64,000 bases of DNA from Marchantia polymorpha subsp. ruderalis (GCA_037833965.1 AP031351.1:11172501-11236500), one strand, 5' to 3'. Positions 51,101-63,684 are shown, counted from the first letter of the stretch. Program-made: numbers and translations. The notes: generated by a model from the letters alone, not told the origin.

Positions 51101-51605
51101 CGTGATTCTTGTGCTATGAGAGACTAAAAGTTTGTTCTGATCTTCCACTCTAGATACTCGTTTGACGGTGAACCTCTTTGGGCTATAGACGAACATACGG
51201 ATGCGGCAAACTGTGCCGCTTGTGGAGGCCCTCGTGTTTTTGAAATGCAGTTGATGCCTCCTTTGCTGTACTATCTACAACAAGCCCACAAAGATTTGCC
51301 TCCTTCGATCTACGGGCCTGATGATTGGGACTGGCACACCATTTTGGTCTTTTCGTGTGCACAGGTGGATGCCCTCATCTTCTCTTTCATGATGTCTTTG
51401 GTTTTTGCTACTGGCAATGTCGTTTTCCCTACCCTCTTCATGAGTTTCCGAGAATTTGACACAGATACTTGTGTCATCTGATTCACAGAGCTGCGTACAG
51501 GAGGAATCACAGCAGCTAGTGGTTCTAGGAGAGAAGACAGATTGGAGTTTTATAGAGGAGGCCACTATGCTCCAGCAGGACTTGAGTGCTGCTTTCGTAA
51601 CCTGA
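48140..51605 (+). CDS. PDCD2: PDCD2/TSR4-family ribosomal protein uS5 (RPS2) chaperone
   Basis: Eight exons, join(48140..48172,48408..48503,48698..48784,49184..49281,49871..50244,50610..50874,51154..51364,51489..51605), GT-AG throughout, give 426 aa. Landmarks: LGMPGAWADEN, DHYTTKVGGEPDWPAPL, LRCAVCGGYLGLVAQVHAPL (Cys60, Cys63), YILGCPAQGCG (Cys94, Cys99), SWRTIRVQK, then an acidic Gly/Ser-rich linker, YDQALYADRTYLKFKKKLD, NCAACGGPRVFEMQLMP (Cys338, Cys341) and WHTILVFSC. Paired CxxC sites and the N- and C-terminal halves are those of PDCD2, PDCD2L and yeast Tsr4, cytoplasmic chaperones that hold newly made uS5/RPS2 for 40S assembly. The start at 48140 gives an 11-residue first exon; it is the only ATG in frame close to the splice site. 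Exon 5 could also end at an earlier AG|GT (about 50186), but that breaks the frame. Confidence 0.93.
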
Positions 51606-53060
51606 CTTGCTACCTCTGTTGCTATTATAAAAAGAGAGCAGAGTTTCTTGAAGGGTATGCATGGTTTCAGACATCTGCGTACAACTGTGAAGAGAAGGTT
51701 AAAGTCGGGTTTTAAAATCTAACACCGCTTTGTACCATGTAGATGAAATCAAGCGATTTTTGAAGAGCATCTATTGAATCCTAATCTTCTCCACTTGTTG
51801 CATCTGTTTATCTGAATCACAGTGGCTTTACTCGGAATCAAATCTATCGTCGAGCCTCAACATTCACGAGATGTTTGGAATTCAGCTCATTTGTCTGTTC
51901 TGTAAAGCACGTTCTGGTCAAAGTTTCAACGTTCTTCGAGTATTTGTACATTTTAATCAGCATACACATAATATCCATCTCTCTGATGCATCTTCAGTCA
52001 CGAACACGAACCGGTCCTATGCAAAGGTGGAAATGCCTGACAGTGGACCCAGGTACACGTCTTTATGTCTACGTCTTTCATCAAAAGAATACGGTGGAAG
52101 ATTTCTATGACCTTGATTCACACGTCCAACAAAGAGTGCAATCTCCCCTGTAAGAAGAACGCGAGCGGCACCGCAATTAGGCAGCGATGTATTTTGCGTC
52201 AAGTTAGGAATTAAAGAGAGGTACGTTAAAGTATCTACGCGGCTGGAATCTTTTCCACCAAGTTGCGTTCTACATTCTTAAGGACTTGGCTTGTTTGATG
52301 TAGGTCGATGAAATTTCTTATGGACGAAGACAGAAACAATGTGTACTTTAAGTACGTCCGAAAACGTCGAGAAAAAACTATTAAAACTTGTGTAGAGAGA
52401 AGACTAAGCAAAATGTAACTGGGGAGTTCAGTTGGCCGTACAATTTGTGGACCACTCTCTCTGAGACGATCACCTGTTGTCCCGGAACTTTTCCATCTGT
52501 GTTTTGAAAGTCAATCCCGTAACATGCCTCTTCCAAAAAGGGACAAGGGACGCCCAAAATTTTGTAGAACATTAAATGGGTGTCAAATAACACAGTCAAA
52601 TATAAAAAACTAAGAAATGTAAAGAAACAAGTAACTTGAAGGAGAAGTATATCTGTAATCTGAGATACTGAATTTAAAATGACGAGAAATATTTCTAACA
52701 GCTGAGGTACCGAACTTAAAATGATGAGAGATACATCCATATTCTAACGTACCATATTTAACATGGATTTGTCCAAGAAAGTTATTGTAAATTACAATTA
52801 ATACTTTATTTAATTTCTGATTAAAACTAACATGTATAGTATTATTATATTTTGTAACTTATACTAACAATCGTTTGATTTAAATTATAAATGTTCAGAA
52901 ACGATGAAATTGCTATCTACAACGACTCATGAAAACTAGCTTTTTTCTAAAATAATGTAACGTTATAATGGTACCTGTATTAGAAACGTCCGGATCATTG
53001 AAATCCGATTCAATTATATTTCGTAACATCCACACTTAGTAAAACGAAAAAATAAATTAT
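51606..53060. other. Downstream of the PDCD2/TSR4 gene, nothing recognised
   Basis: The first few hundred bases are probably 3' untranslated sequence. The rest is AT-rich, with frames that lack any motif. Confidence 0.4.
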
Positions 53061-53700
53061 GTAGTGGAGTAATCAGCAACATCTAAGGCGCGGCCCACGT
53101 CCATCGAGTTGACCTGTCGATCGGGTTCAATCCGTGGAGAAGGAGAACTGGTTCGAGGGGAATGCACTGTCCTCACTGAACCTGTTCCGGACGGGCAGTT
53201 AACGTGCAGCCGGAAAGTTCTGCGGCCTGATGCGCTACTTGGCCAATCGAAGAGTCGTCTGTCGAGTTGTTGATCTGACGGCTACCGATCTTCCCTTCCG
53301 GTCGCTATTGCGAGGAAATCGAATTGGCTGCGCGGCCGAAAGCCCAAAGGTGGGGAGCATTGTTGCTTGCGAGATCGGCAGCAGGACTCTTCGCTCTTGA
53401 AAATTAGCAGAGATCGTTCTCCGCTCGAAATTCTTACGCCACCTGCATTTGCTTTGTTGAGATCAAGATGTTTCTTGGAGGACTCCCACGCCGACCTGAC
53501 AAAGCAGTGGCTTACAGCCAGCTCAAGCAGCACCTCACCATTCTTGGTGTCTGGATTGCTGCCATCCGCGCAGCTCCCTTTGTGTTGCATATTCTCACCA
53601 AGGAATCGGGGAGCATGGACCTCAGCCTGGATGACTAAAAGATGATGAGGCGCCGGAGCAGTCACAACAGCGTCGATCGTCCGGCTTGGTCGACATCAAA
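53061..53700. other. Isolated GC-rich patch of unknown nature
   Basis: About 640 bp stand out from AT-rich flanks. Overlapping frames lie on both strands (53282-53665 minus, 53367-53645 plus), but the minus one starts only at a GTG and neither shows a family motif. It could be a decayed insertion. Confidence 0.35.
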
Positions 53701-55230
53701 TAATCGAAATGAGTGGACTCTATTAGGTTATTCCCCTATGTCTCAACTATGATCTCTCCGTATCGAATGGGATCGGTGTCGTGTCGTTCGACATGGTCGG
53801 GCTGATAGGCGTCTGAAAGCGGATGCATTTTATTTCGTTTTCTTCCACCCTAGAGCAGTAGTATTACGGTAATTTTGTAGTTTTCACATTTTCAATTGAT
53901 ACTACCCAGTCAGTCTTCACACTTCAGGATCATTTTGTCGAAACCTCAATGACAGTGTAGGTCTTTCTCCATGCAATTGTTCTCGGTTTGGTCAAGATGC
54001 AGAGATAGGTCTAGCCGAAATGGTCGATAGCACTGTTTCGGTTATGTACTTTGATTGCCCACATCTTGACGAGCATGTGTATGAGCTATCGGCTAGAAAT
54101 TCAATTGTGTTATTCTGCATCTGAATCACCAGAAGCTCTTTGCATGCATACAATTTAACGCCCTCTATTTTGTGTCCAGAAGCTTCAGGGACTATGTCTG
54201 TCTATGTACTGAGCTGAACGTGACAGTGTCGTATAGACTTGTTACTTATCGGACAAGGTGTTGACGTTTAATAGAAATATCATGGGTTTAAACGTGTTCT
54301 TTAAAAGTTGGTTCAAACTTCTGTGTCGTCACCAACGTTGTATGTGAACGGGCGTGTCGTCGCAGAACACTCGTCATCAAAAGTATCTGATGAATATTGC
54401 CTGTCCTCGTTATAAGCGAGGACGACTTTTCCGTCTTTTGAATATTTCTGGACTCGTCGATGTCAAATGTCACCCGCCCAGTCAAGTAAGTTGTCGTTGC
54501 TGATTGTTTGCCACCCATGGTGATTTCATCATTTACAGGTGGACAGGCAGGAAATCTTCTGTGGGCCGCTGGGTTGTTTTTTTCTCATCTTGAAGGACAT
54601 GGTCATGAATTGTTGCATGAGAATTGCAGTCTTGTATCCCCCGCCCAGTTGTGGTATAGGCCAAGGAGTTCGGAGTTTCCACCTCTCTCCTGTATCTTAA
54701 AGAAGTTGGAAACTAGACGGCAATCCTATGCTATGCAATTCCAGACGGAGATTTTCTGTCGACCGCTTTTTGTCTTTCGAGATCAAAGTGGGCGTATGTG
54801 AGTGAAATCGTCTTCTTTCGTACTTGGGAAGCTCGTCCTCTGGCTTTTATGAGAGTGGAAAGTTGGTAGCCAACAGTGCATGCGTTGCTCCAGTTTTACA
54901 ACTTGCATTTGCATCAGAGAATCTTGTAATTGCCCACCTGTTCTATCTGATGACTTTAATATCACAGATCGAGCTACTGGCCTTGAAAATGCTTTCCAAC
55001 GAACATTGGAGAATTGGCGACTTGGTCACGAAACTGCTCAAAAGTGATTGCATATTGAGGAAATCTTCAATATTTCTGGCTTCGTGAAAAACGATTCTCT
55101 TTTGCAACCGACAATGTTATACTGATACATCTGTCATCGTAAATCACTATTTGAGTATTGATGATCGTCTTTCTGTCAAACATTTCGACCACTTCCGTAA
55201 CCGTGTGGAAAGTGATCAAAGTCGTCACAC
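53701..55230. other. Intergenic, nothing recognised
   Basis: Moderate GC. Frames of 60-97 codons (for example 54508-54801 plus) show no motif, and no splice-linked chain could be built. Confidence 0.4.
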
Positions 55231-55280
55231 TTCACACCTTTTAACGCTGCTCTTGTTCACACCTTTTAACGCTGCTCTTG
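55231..55280. repeat. Perfect 25-bp tandem duplication
   Basis: The unit beginning TTCACACCTTTTAACGC at 55231-55255 is repeated without change at 55256-55280. Confidence 0.95.
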
Positions 55281-55674
55281 TGGCGTGCCTGCGTCCTTAG
55301 AAAATGTATCGATGCGTTGATGGGTCCTCCATTGGCAGGAATATTATCGGAGATACTTGGCGATTTGGTAGGGTCTTCGAAGACTTGTGATATCATCTAC
55401 CTAGAAGATTTGCAGGACACCGTTGTAAACTGTGAAGTCCTTCGCCTTCATATCCAGACCACATGAGTTTTTCTTGAAGTCACGGGATCATCATCTATGT
55501 ATATTTAAATATGTTTTTCACATGTCATGAACATAATCTTTCATCTATGGATTAGTCTATTTTGAAAAGAGATTCTGATAGACATGCAACAATATAATGT
55601 ACTTCTGGAAACGATTTAATACTTTGATAATGCAATGCAAATGGAATGAGATTATACATGGCTTTCCATCATTG

Positions 55675-55776
55675 GTTCGCAAATCATTTGCAAGAGACAA
55701 AAGGTCTAGGAAATTAGTTGCAATTGTTCGCAAATCATTTGCAAGAGACTAAAGGTCTAGGAAATTAGTTGCAATT
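55675..55776. repeat. 51-bp tandem duplication
   Basis: The unit beginning GTTCGCAAATCATTTGC occupies 55675-55725 and again 55726-55776, differing at one position. Confidence 0.95.
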
Positions 55777-56504
55777 GGTTTGAACCATGTGTTGAGTAGA
55801 GTATCTCTATCAAATTTTGAACCAATGAGTATAGCATGTCAGCGTTCATTCACCCCAAGAGTCCCAGTTTCCTCATTGTGGTATATTTTTGTCCATTGGA
55901 AGTGCATCTTATGTTTAAAGTATGGTTATATTAACATGTCGTGGGTTTCAGATGAAGGTAGGATGATGCGAATTACTTCTTCAGATATCCCATCGTGACA
56001 TTATTTGGTTTGTGTATTAGATTTGTAGAAACAACGGGACTTTAATTTAAAACTACATTGAAAAAGAATTTGAATTCCAATCAATTTTCAACTACATTGA
56101 ATGTGAATGAAAAATGAATGTGATTAACCTCTCGGTCTGGATCATGGAAGAGCAAAAACCTCTAATGCAACATTAAGAAAACATTTGAAACAACATATAC
56201 TTGATTTTTATTTTAAAAAATTAGAGATTTATCGAATTCATAAATTATACAGAATTTTATTTTTTATATTCTAAATTTTATTGTAATAGATTCTATAAAT
56301 ATTTTTATATGGTAAAAGTTAATATGTTTCATTTAAGCAGAATCTATTGAAAATAATTAACCAAATTAAGACTTTTAATATAAATACAAACACCTGTGAA
56401 TTATTATTAGGGTCCCATCCTGTTGATTTGCTTCTCCCCACACTCTCCCCTTTCCCCAACACTTTTCTACTCTTCCCCGGGGTGTACCAAACGCCTCGCC
56501 CTGG
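55777..56504. other. AT-rich intergenic DNA
   Basis: No gene or element recognised up to the target duplication of the hAT element. Confidence 0.4.
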
Positions 56505-56512
56505 TCCCCACT

Positions 56513-59333
56513 TAGAGATGGGCATAGGTTGGCTTATGGCCAGCCAGCTAGAATTTTTTATTAGCCGGCTAGCCGTAAGCTCACCGGCTTAATCGATGAG
56601 TAATAGAATATGGAGAATCATTTCTTTTGATATTCTGGATAGAGAATTTCCAAATCTCAACATAGAAGTGTGTTCAAATGTACAGATGGATCTATACACA
56701 TGTATCATAGTTTCTGCTCAAAAGTTTAATGAATCTTCATGAATTTGGGTCTTAGCAGGAGAATGGGAGCGAACTGTGGTTCGTGTCGAGCCATTCTTGA
56801 TGCGAAGCTGGTTTGATGATTTACTTTGCGAAGTCTTGTTACCTGTGGACGCTGCATTGCGAAGCACTTTGGATCCTGAATATTAAAAAAAATTCACTAA
56901 TTCATTAAGTGTATAACAAATTGAACAAAAATTAAACATAAACTATACTTCACAAAACAGCTAGATGACAAATTGAAGAAACTTAATCACACATTACATT
57001 CAGTTTTTTCATATTTTTTAACGCATCAGTACAAGATTCTTGAAACCTGAATAATTCACAGGGCTGTTTTATTAATTTAATTAAATATTAAATATATTAA
57101 TAATATTTTAAATTTAATTAAACAGTCTATTCCATGATTGCAACTTCATGGTAGTTTTGATAGGAGTGTTGCACAAACAGTTTCGCTCTGCGGTGGCAGT
57201 TGCACAGTTATCTGAAAATACAAATTTGGATGGCACTGAAGACCCCATGTACATTAAAGTGTCGGGTGCTACAAATGACAATCGCGGAAAAAGCTTGCGT
57301 TTAATTCTGGCCCACCAGACTACTGCATTGTCGCATGATTCATCTCCCGTTTTGATGAACTTCAAAAAATTTGTGATTTCTTTGGATACATCATCTTGCT
57401 CACTGTGCATTCAAACATCGGAGCTCGTGTTTTACGTACAGCAATAAGCATACGTTGGTTGCTGTTTTTCAAAGTGGAAGAGGAAGCATGTTCATGTGTA
57501 GCTTCAATATCATATTGTTGTTGAAGACTTTCTCGAAGTAGTGTCGTAAGAGATCATATTTCTTCGTCCGTCTTTGGAACCGTAAGATAAAATGCTAGTG
57601 CTAACATTGTTAGTAGTTCAGTCAAATGTTCATGATATATTTCCAGTTTTATCATCATTGCTCTTGCAACATCCTTAGATTCCGGTGCAGTGAAACTAGA
57701 ATTAATCATACGGTTGATGCTTTCTTGGCAATGTGTCTTCAAAGATTCATAAACCAAACATTGATTTAATAAGGTTGCATATCGTCCGTTAGATAAAATG
57801 TTCATTTCATAAGTGGGAGCAAGAAAATCTTTGAAGCACTTCAATACCCTTATTCAATTGAAATCAAAGTTACAATCTTACTATAGTGCTTGAATATGTT
57901 TGATAGAGATTGAAAGGTCTCCGTGAAACTATAGGACAAACCAATCATTTTAAACATGGTGTTCCACCTATTATTCACATCAAGTCTAGTAACTTCATTT
58001 GTCTCGTGTTCTAGCGCCCCTAGAAGAACTTGGAACTTCTTGAAATCAACTCTCATTTGAAATGATAAGCGAATCGACTTCAACATTGAGCAAAGTTTTT
58101 CCACCTTGGCTTTGAAATTTGTTTCATTTTCAATCACAGCACAATGCATAATATGACACTCAAAAAAGATGCCATCTATATTCTAGATTAACATCAAATT
58201 TATTTTTCAGTTTTTTTTTCTAGATTCTGAAAAGCAGGAATCATTTAACTAGCATTGTAAGTTGTTGTAGCTATAATCTTCATGTGCACATTTGTGCACG
58301 TGATACTATATATTTCAAAATAATCACCATTGTGGATCATTGATCATGAGTTGGTGAAAAATATTAAAAGTCAAGAATGCATTCACGCAAGGTCCAAGTA
58401 TCATCAATCCAATGAAGCGTAATCACAAAATAACTTCACAAAGTTTTGGTGTACTATCATCACAAGTAATTGTAATCCTTCCTATAATAGCTTCTACAAT
58501 ATCACAAAATTGTTTGGTTGTAGTAATCATCTTGTATGATATGGCATCAGTAAGACTTCTGCGCGAATAGTTAGACCAAAATCGATTTAGTGCGTTCTTC
58601 ATTCGTCTGAAGTAAGTTGATTCAACTAAAGAAAAACTTTACTTCGTGTCAATCATCCAATCTATCATACTCGTCATGATCTAAGCCTTCGCCTCGTCAT
58701 CTACAATGTTATGCACTTCCAAATATGAATCAAATTTTGAAGAGGTAGTTTGGGAATGATCATCTAGCAATGCGTTTCAAGTGATTCACAAGTTATGAAA
58801 TGATTGTTTCTAAAATGTAGTACAAGATTTGAGGTTGCCAAAGTGGGTGAATAACTTCTCAAGGAGAATTTGCTCACAATGCAAGCAAGTCTATTGGATC
58901 CGAGTACAAGTACAAAGTACAGATGATCCAAGATGTGCGCTTTTGTCTTTTTGTGCGGCGATCACTGGAAGATAATGCCAATGAAGATAATAGTAGAATA
59001 GCAAATTCATCATTTTTGAAGTCTTTGTTTCACTCTATAACACCATCAAATCTTCTTGTAATGTGCGATTTGCTCGTGTATGTAAATGCACATCTTGTTA
59101 TTTCTTTCTACCTATTCGTTGTTTTTGCCATCAAATTTCTAGTATGCAAGAACATATTTGTATTGTTTCCATTGAACAAGAAATACTGAAGCATAAAACA
59201 TGGAGAAAATTTCTCATTCGCAAAGAGAGTTGAAACTAGAAGACAAGTGTATGAAATTTGGAATATGTGACAAATCCTTTAGCCAACAGCTAGCCGGCTA
59301 GCCATAATTCAGTCGGCTACATGTTCATCACTA
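56513..59333 (-). mobile_element. hAT-superfamily DNA transposon, inactive
   Basis: The left end reads TAGAGATGGGCAT, and the reversed right end TAGTGATGAACAT, the hAT-type terminus (TAG.GATG..). Subterminal copies of GCTAGCCGGCTAGC and GGCTTATGGC/GACTGAATTATGGC-like blocks are inverted between the ends. Flanking octamers TCCCCACT (56505-56512) and TTCCCACC (59334-59341) match at six of eight positions, fitting an aged 8-bp target duplication. The element is 2821 bp and encloses a minus-strand hAT transposase broken by stops and frameshifts, so it cannot move by itself. Confidence 0.85.
57114..58900 (-). pseudogene. hAT transposase, decayed
   Basis: Read on the minus strand, pieces follow the family order. 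Near 58640-58480: LVESTYFRRMKNALNRFW and the VEAIIGRITITCDD block of the RNase-H-like core. At 58149-57850: KVEKLCSMLKSIRLS and LDVNNRWNTMFKMIG. At 57844-57554: a helical stretch with TYEMNILSNGRYATL. At 57410-57114: the C-terminal dimerisation region with VVWWARIKRKLFPRLSFVA, SSVPSKFVFSD and LQSWNRLF. Stops interrupt the upstream third, and the frame changes near 57847 and between 57410 and 57554. A GNLK motif near 58800 may be the remains of the BED zinc finger. No functional protein can come from it. Confidence 0.85.
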
Positions 59334-59341
59334 TTCCCACC

Positions 59342-62300
59342 TTTTACAATTACATCATATGGGATGAAATGTTCGACAACATGCTGTGCGCACGCAACGT
59401 TCAAGACATTTACATTGTCATAAATGGAGTCGGGAAGGTGGTTCATCGCTTGGCAGTACAAGTAACAGGGAATTAGAAGAGCAAATACGAAGCTATTGAG
59501 AATTAGAGGAATCGTGGAAAGAAAGAGGTTGGGAAAAGCAATTCAACATAGAAGGAGTATCATACCCTTATTAATACCTGACACAAGTTGAAGAGTAGAG
59601 ACAGTCAAATAAATAAATTAATGAAGCAAATGATTCATTGTTTGTTAACATAATAAGAAATATGTTGTAGATTTTGCACGTCAGACAAATTTTCATTTTG
59701 GAAAGAATAGATACTAAGATATCAAGGTATTGTCGTAGGTACTAGCGCTATCTAACAATTGGCAAAATAGTCTTGTAGCTTGAGAACATGAGAAAGTGCA
59801 TCATCATACTCCTTTGTTTCAGTTTGCTCATAATCAACAATGTCTCGTGTTCTTCACTGCTAAAATCTTTAGATCACGGCTCCATCCCAGAAAGTTCAAT
59901 TTCTGAAAAAAATCTTCTTTGGATATCATCAATTTCATGTCGGCTGGTACTGGACTTTGTTCTAGATGTTCATCTCAGCATTCATTTGCCACCTAAATTT
60001 ACTATAACTCCAAACAGCTGCACAGGATAGATTGTTGAAAAATTGATTCCATATGCTTATGTATTGAGTAAAATTGACTTCAAAGTCAGAATTGAACTCA
60101 TACTTAAATAAAGTTTGAAGTCAAACTCTACTTGTGAATATGACAAAATCTTGCGGATGAATTTTACTAATCTCTCTCCCAAGCAATGAATCAAGAAGTA
60201 AAATGGTATGATTTCAATCATGTTTTGTTTAAGTTTTGTTAGTTAGAATAATTAGCTTTTGTTACATAAAAAAAGGAGTAGAAGTGATCTCACACATTAG
60301 GATTTGAATAAAGACACTTGTGTTCTCATGGATGTAATTTGAGAGAGAGATAAACCATGTAATTTCTTTTTGGCCCTGGTTGTATATGGGTTCATGTGTA
60401 ATACTTGGTGCAATCCAATAATTTAAAGAATTTCCGTTGGAAGTAATGTGGAAAAATTGGTAGATGAAATCAATTCAAATCTAGAATTTAGTATACTTCG
60501 AAGATTGATGAAAATACTCTTGGAATGAATTTTTTTTGTTAGAAACGTTTAGATATAATTTGTTAGTCCAAATCAATATTCTTTGAGAAATTCAATGTTT
60601 TTATAAAGAGCAATTTTTAAAATTTTAAAGAAAAAAGTATTCCTTGAATTAGATTGTAATTGATTTAAATTTTTTACACACCATGTATTGTGGACTGTTT
60701 CGACCTCTAAGGAGGCCTACAGCGGAATCAGAGAAAGCGAAATAAGAGTAGAGGCTGGCTTACTGGGAATTTCGGTCGAGTTTCGTGTGAGATAAACTAA
60801 TAGCAAACCTCGAGGCTGGCTATGTTTGAGCCGAGAAATTGACGATGGACCCCAGAAACTCAAAGGGCAAGAGATAAAGGTGGATCTATTGTGGATGTTC
60901 CTGTAGGAAAGGGTATATTTATTGAAAATTATAGAACATTAATGAACATGATGTAATAAATACCCATAGCAGTTACTAAAATTATTATTTTATAAATAAA
61001 TTACTTAATAGAATAATCAATATATATTCCAGTATTATACTTCTAGATCACACTTTCGATATTTTACATTTGATATATGTAAACTTAAAGTATGAGCGTA
61101 GAAATCGAAATGGACTATACTACGGAGTCAGGAATGTACATGTACGTCAACTGCAACAGATAGATGCGTGTTGTAAACATAAGCTCGCATGATCCAGGAA
61201 AGGACAGCGAGAGTATTTGCACGTAAAGCTTTTGCTATAAATTGATGGATCAGTACATAGCTCATTTTCAAATGTGACAGATTTGATAGACTAGATTTCA
61301 GGAAGACATAGTAGTGCACTATTCGTGACAATATTAGGTTAGGATTGTAAATGCCCTCACATTTGTTCTTCTGATTCAGACGCCTTACTTTTCAATTTCT
61401 TATATAAATTAACGAAGTATCAATGCTCAGGGGTTTCGGAGATCCCACGGGACACACCTTAAGGACCAGTTCACCACTAAACCTGTCGTGATCTTTTCCT
61501 TGTAAAATATTTTTTCTTGGTTGTATCTCAATGCGGCCTTGTGCATATAAATCAATATCACCTTGTAGATCAGGGGTGATGAGGAGAAGATTATGAAACT
61601 GCGGTAGAGTCCTTGAGAGGTCATTATCTTTCTTCATCCACTCCTTTGCACAACAAATCTTCGTATAGTTCCTGAGACGGAGGATGTGGGTGAGACATCA
61701 AGACCATTTACCAGATACATCACTTTCTCTGTCATCGTTGGATGGACAATTATTTGCGCAAAACTAGGAAGAAATTCGGGAAGTTGGCAGGTAGTGTATG
61801 TTTATCAAAGGGCCGAAGATTGAGAGGCAGAGAACGGGTGGGCCACCGTCCTGTGATGAGTTTCGAGTCTTACTCACCTATTCACTTTGGCTTTGATTTG
61901 CGGGGATTTCGGTTGCTTCTTTAGGGGTTGGTCGAGATGGTTTTGCTGGACTAGACGGGGAGAAGGTCGAGTTTTGAAGCCTCATCATGCTTGTTCAGCG
62001 AGACCATTGCACCTGAAGAGTGCTAGTCTGCGAGGAATCATCTCATGACGCATGTGCGGACTTCATGATGTGGTAGTCGAGAGTTCTGAGAAGTGACTAG
62101 TTTCGAGATTCCGTGTGTTTAGGTGAAGGACTAGATGGGAAGAACACTCACGTTTGGCAGACTTTACCCTCCATAGGAAAGACCAATGTCAACGAGAAAA
62201 TTCACATCTGTAGTTAGGAGGCAATGATGACATCGTGACTTCTACGTAAACGATCAGTGTGATATGCGGACATGTGATACTCCATGTTATATGCTGACAA

Positions 62301-62656
62301 CCTGGCAGCTTTAGAAGCCACAAGTCATCTGCATCTGTCAAAACTGGAATTTCGAGTTCTTGCGGCAAACCCAAGGTCTTGGGAAAGAGGAGTGCTGCTT
62401 TAGGTTAGACCCGAGTAGATTTCAATCAGGTCTTCTGAAGGTCTTCGGAGCCTTGAACTAAAGTTCAAGGCTCGCCCATCAGATTTCTTCTCAGCAAGCC
62501 CTGGTCCAAGTCGATCCGTGAAGTGGGATCATCAGATACAACATACAATCCAATTTTCCTGAGCTTGAGTTTCTCAGGGTGGGCTGGACTTAATCCTTCC
62601 GAACCGAATGTCTAAATCTTCCATCTTTTGTAGTCTTCGTCATGAATCCTGGTGGA
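59342..62656. other. Intergenic region, no firm gene
   Basis: AT-rich to about 61 kb, then moderate GC. Short frames on both strands show no family motif. One small ORF with a signal-peptide-like start (59788-60030) is listed separately. Confidence 0.4.
59788..60030 (+). CDS. Small ORF with a signal-peptide-like N-terminus
   Basis: An ATG-initiated frame of 80 codons opens with MRKC followed by IIILLCFSLLIINNVSCS, a positively charged start, a hydrophobic core and a small-residue cleavage-like site, then about 57 polar residues with two further Cys. This could be a secreted peptide. The surroundings are AT-rich repeat-like DNA, no family is recognised, and AT-rich DNA readily yields hydrophobic frames, so chance is the more likely explanation. 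Confidence 0.2.
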   Translation: MRKCIIILLCFSLLIINNVSCSSLLKSLDHGSIPESSISEKNLLWISSISCRLVLDFVLDVHLSIHLPPKFTITPNSCTG

Positions 62657-62701
62657 CTTCTCAGTCACCGTGTAAGCATGGCTTACACGGTGACTGAGAA
62701 G
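62657..62701. repeat. Perfect palindrome, 21-bp arms and 3-bp loop
   Basis: Arms at 62657-62677 and 62681-62701 are exact reverse complements (each contains TCAGTCACCGTGTAAGC or its complement), separated by ATG. It is the strongest inverted repeat in the window and lies about 1 kb upstream of the KCR start codon. Confidence 0.97.
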
Positions 62702-63684
62702 CTCGGATTCTTCCACACTTGAATGTGCACCACCAATTCACTGTGTCGTGAGGGTTCGCAATCGCAATCGCAATCGAAACATTACTCACGCCACAGTCCA
62801 AGTTCATGATTCCCGTCTAGGTCACCGGCGTTGTCGTGCAGCCGTTGACATGGACATCTGCGTACCGACCAAACCCGGAAGCCAGCCCAACGTACACGGC
62901 CGATCTCAACCACCCGGTGCTGCAGGATGCTGCACTGCCTCAGAAAAAACAACGCGCATGATCGAACCTGCCCTTCCCTTCCTTCTTCTTCACTGCGCAC
63001 TTGATGGCAGAAACGATAATCTCACGTCTCCAAACAAATTCCGCAAGTTCAACCTGCACTTCAATGTCTCGGACGAATCCCGAAAAGGCACTGCAAAGAA
63101 GCAAATCACAAACGAGCGCGGGGCGTTCCTCGCGCCTGTCAGAGCGGCGTACTCGGTGTCGCTCTGGCCGTTGAATGCGTTACGGCGCGACGACGGAGAA
63201 GAGCCACCACGTACAGATGTACGAACAAACTGTACAACCACCATGGTCGTGGTCAGAAGGACTGACTGACTGTGATCTGAACTGTGCTCCCATACGACGG
63301 CGCTGGAGCTATACGTGGTGCATGGAAGAAGCAGACCCTCCGGAAACCTCTTTACGAAAGGGAGAGCGGCTGCTAACCAGGTGGGCCTGTGAGAGATCTT
63401 GGAGGCTGGAGCGTCGTGGTGCCATGGCCATGGTGGTGCCCATCCGCGGCCCGCGGCCCCGCGCCTGGACAGATGTATGAAAGCCAGAAGGGGGCGCGGC
63501 CCGGTGGCAGTCCAGCGGCTCGAGACTCGAGTCCTGCGGGGAGCTGATCGCAGGATTCAGTGGAAAGAAGAGCTTTCGGGGAAGAGAATCAAGAAGAAGG
63601 TCGGAGAGCGAGCGAGGGTGGCGATTGTTGAGAGGGAGAGGTGACAGATCGAGAGAGAGAGAGAAAGAGGGAGGGAGGGAGGCG
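62702..63684 (+). promoter_or_regulatory. KCR upstream region and purine-rich leader
   Basis: GC-rich DNA containing an (AATCGC)n microsatellite at 62756-62777. Just before the start codon is a GA-rich tract (about 63645-63683: GAGAGAGAGAGA, then GAGGGAGGGAGG) of the kind common in plant 5' untranslated leaders. Frames crossing this region (for example 62748-63269) have no family motif. No TATA box is evident. Confidence 0.45.

Noticed and set aside
53282..53665. 127-codon minus frame in the GC-rich patch
   Set aside because: Begins at GTG rather than ATG and shows no recognisable domain.
61392..61637. 81-codon minus frame (KKDNDLSRTLPQF...)
   Set aside because: No family similarity, overlapped by another minus frame, surrounded by noncoding-looking DNA.
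62748..63269. 173-codon plus frame upstream of KCR
   Set aside because: Starts at a non-ATG codon, rich in Arg from simple repeats, and lies in what looks like promoter and leader DNA.
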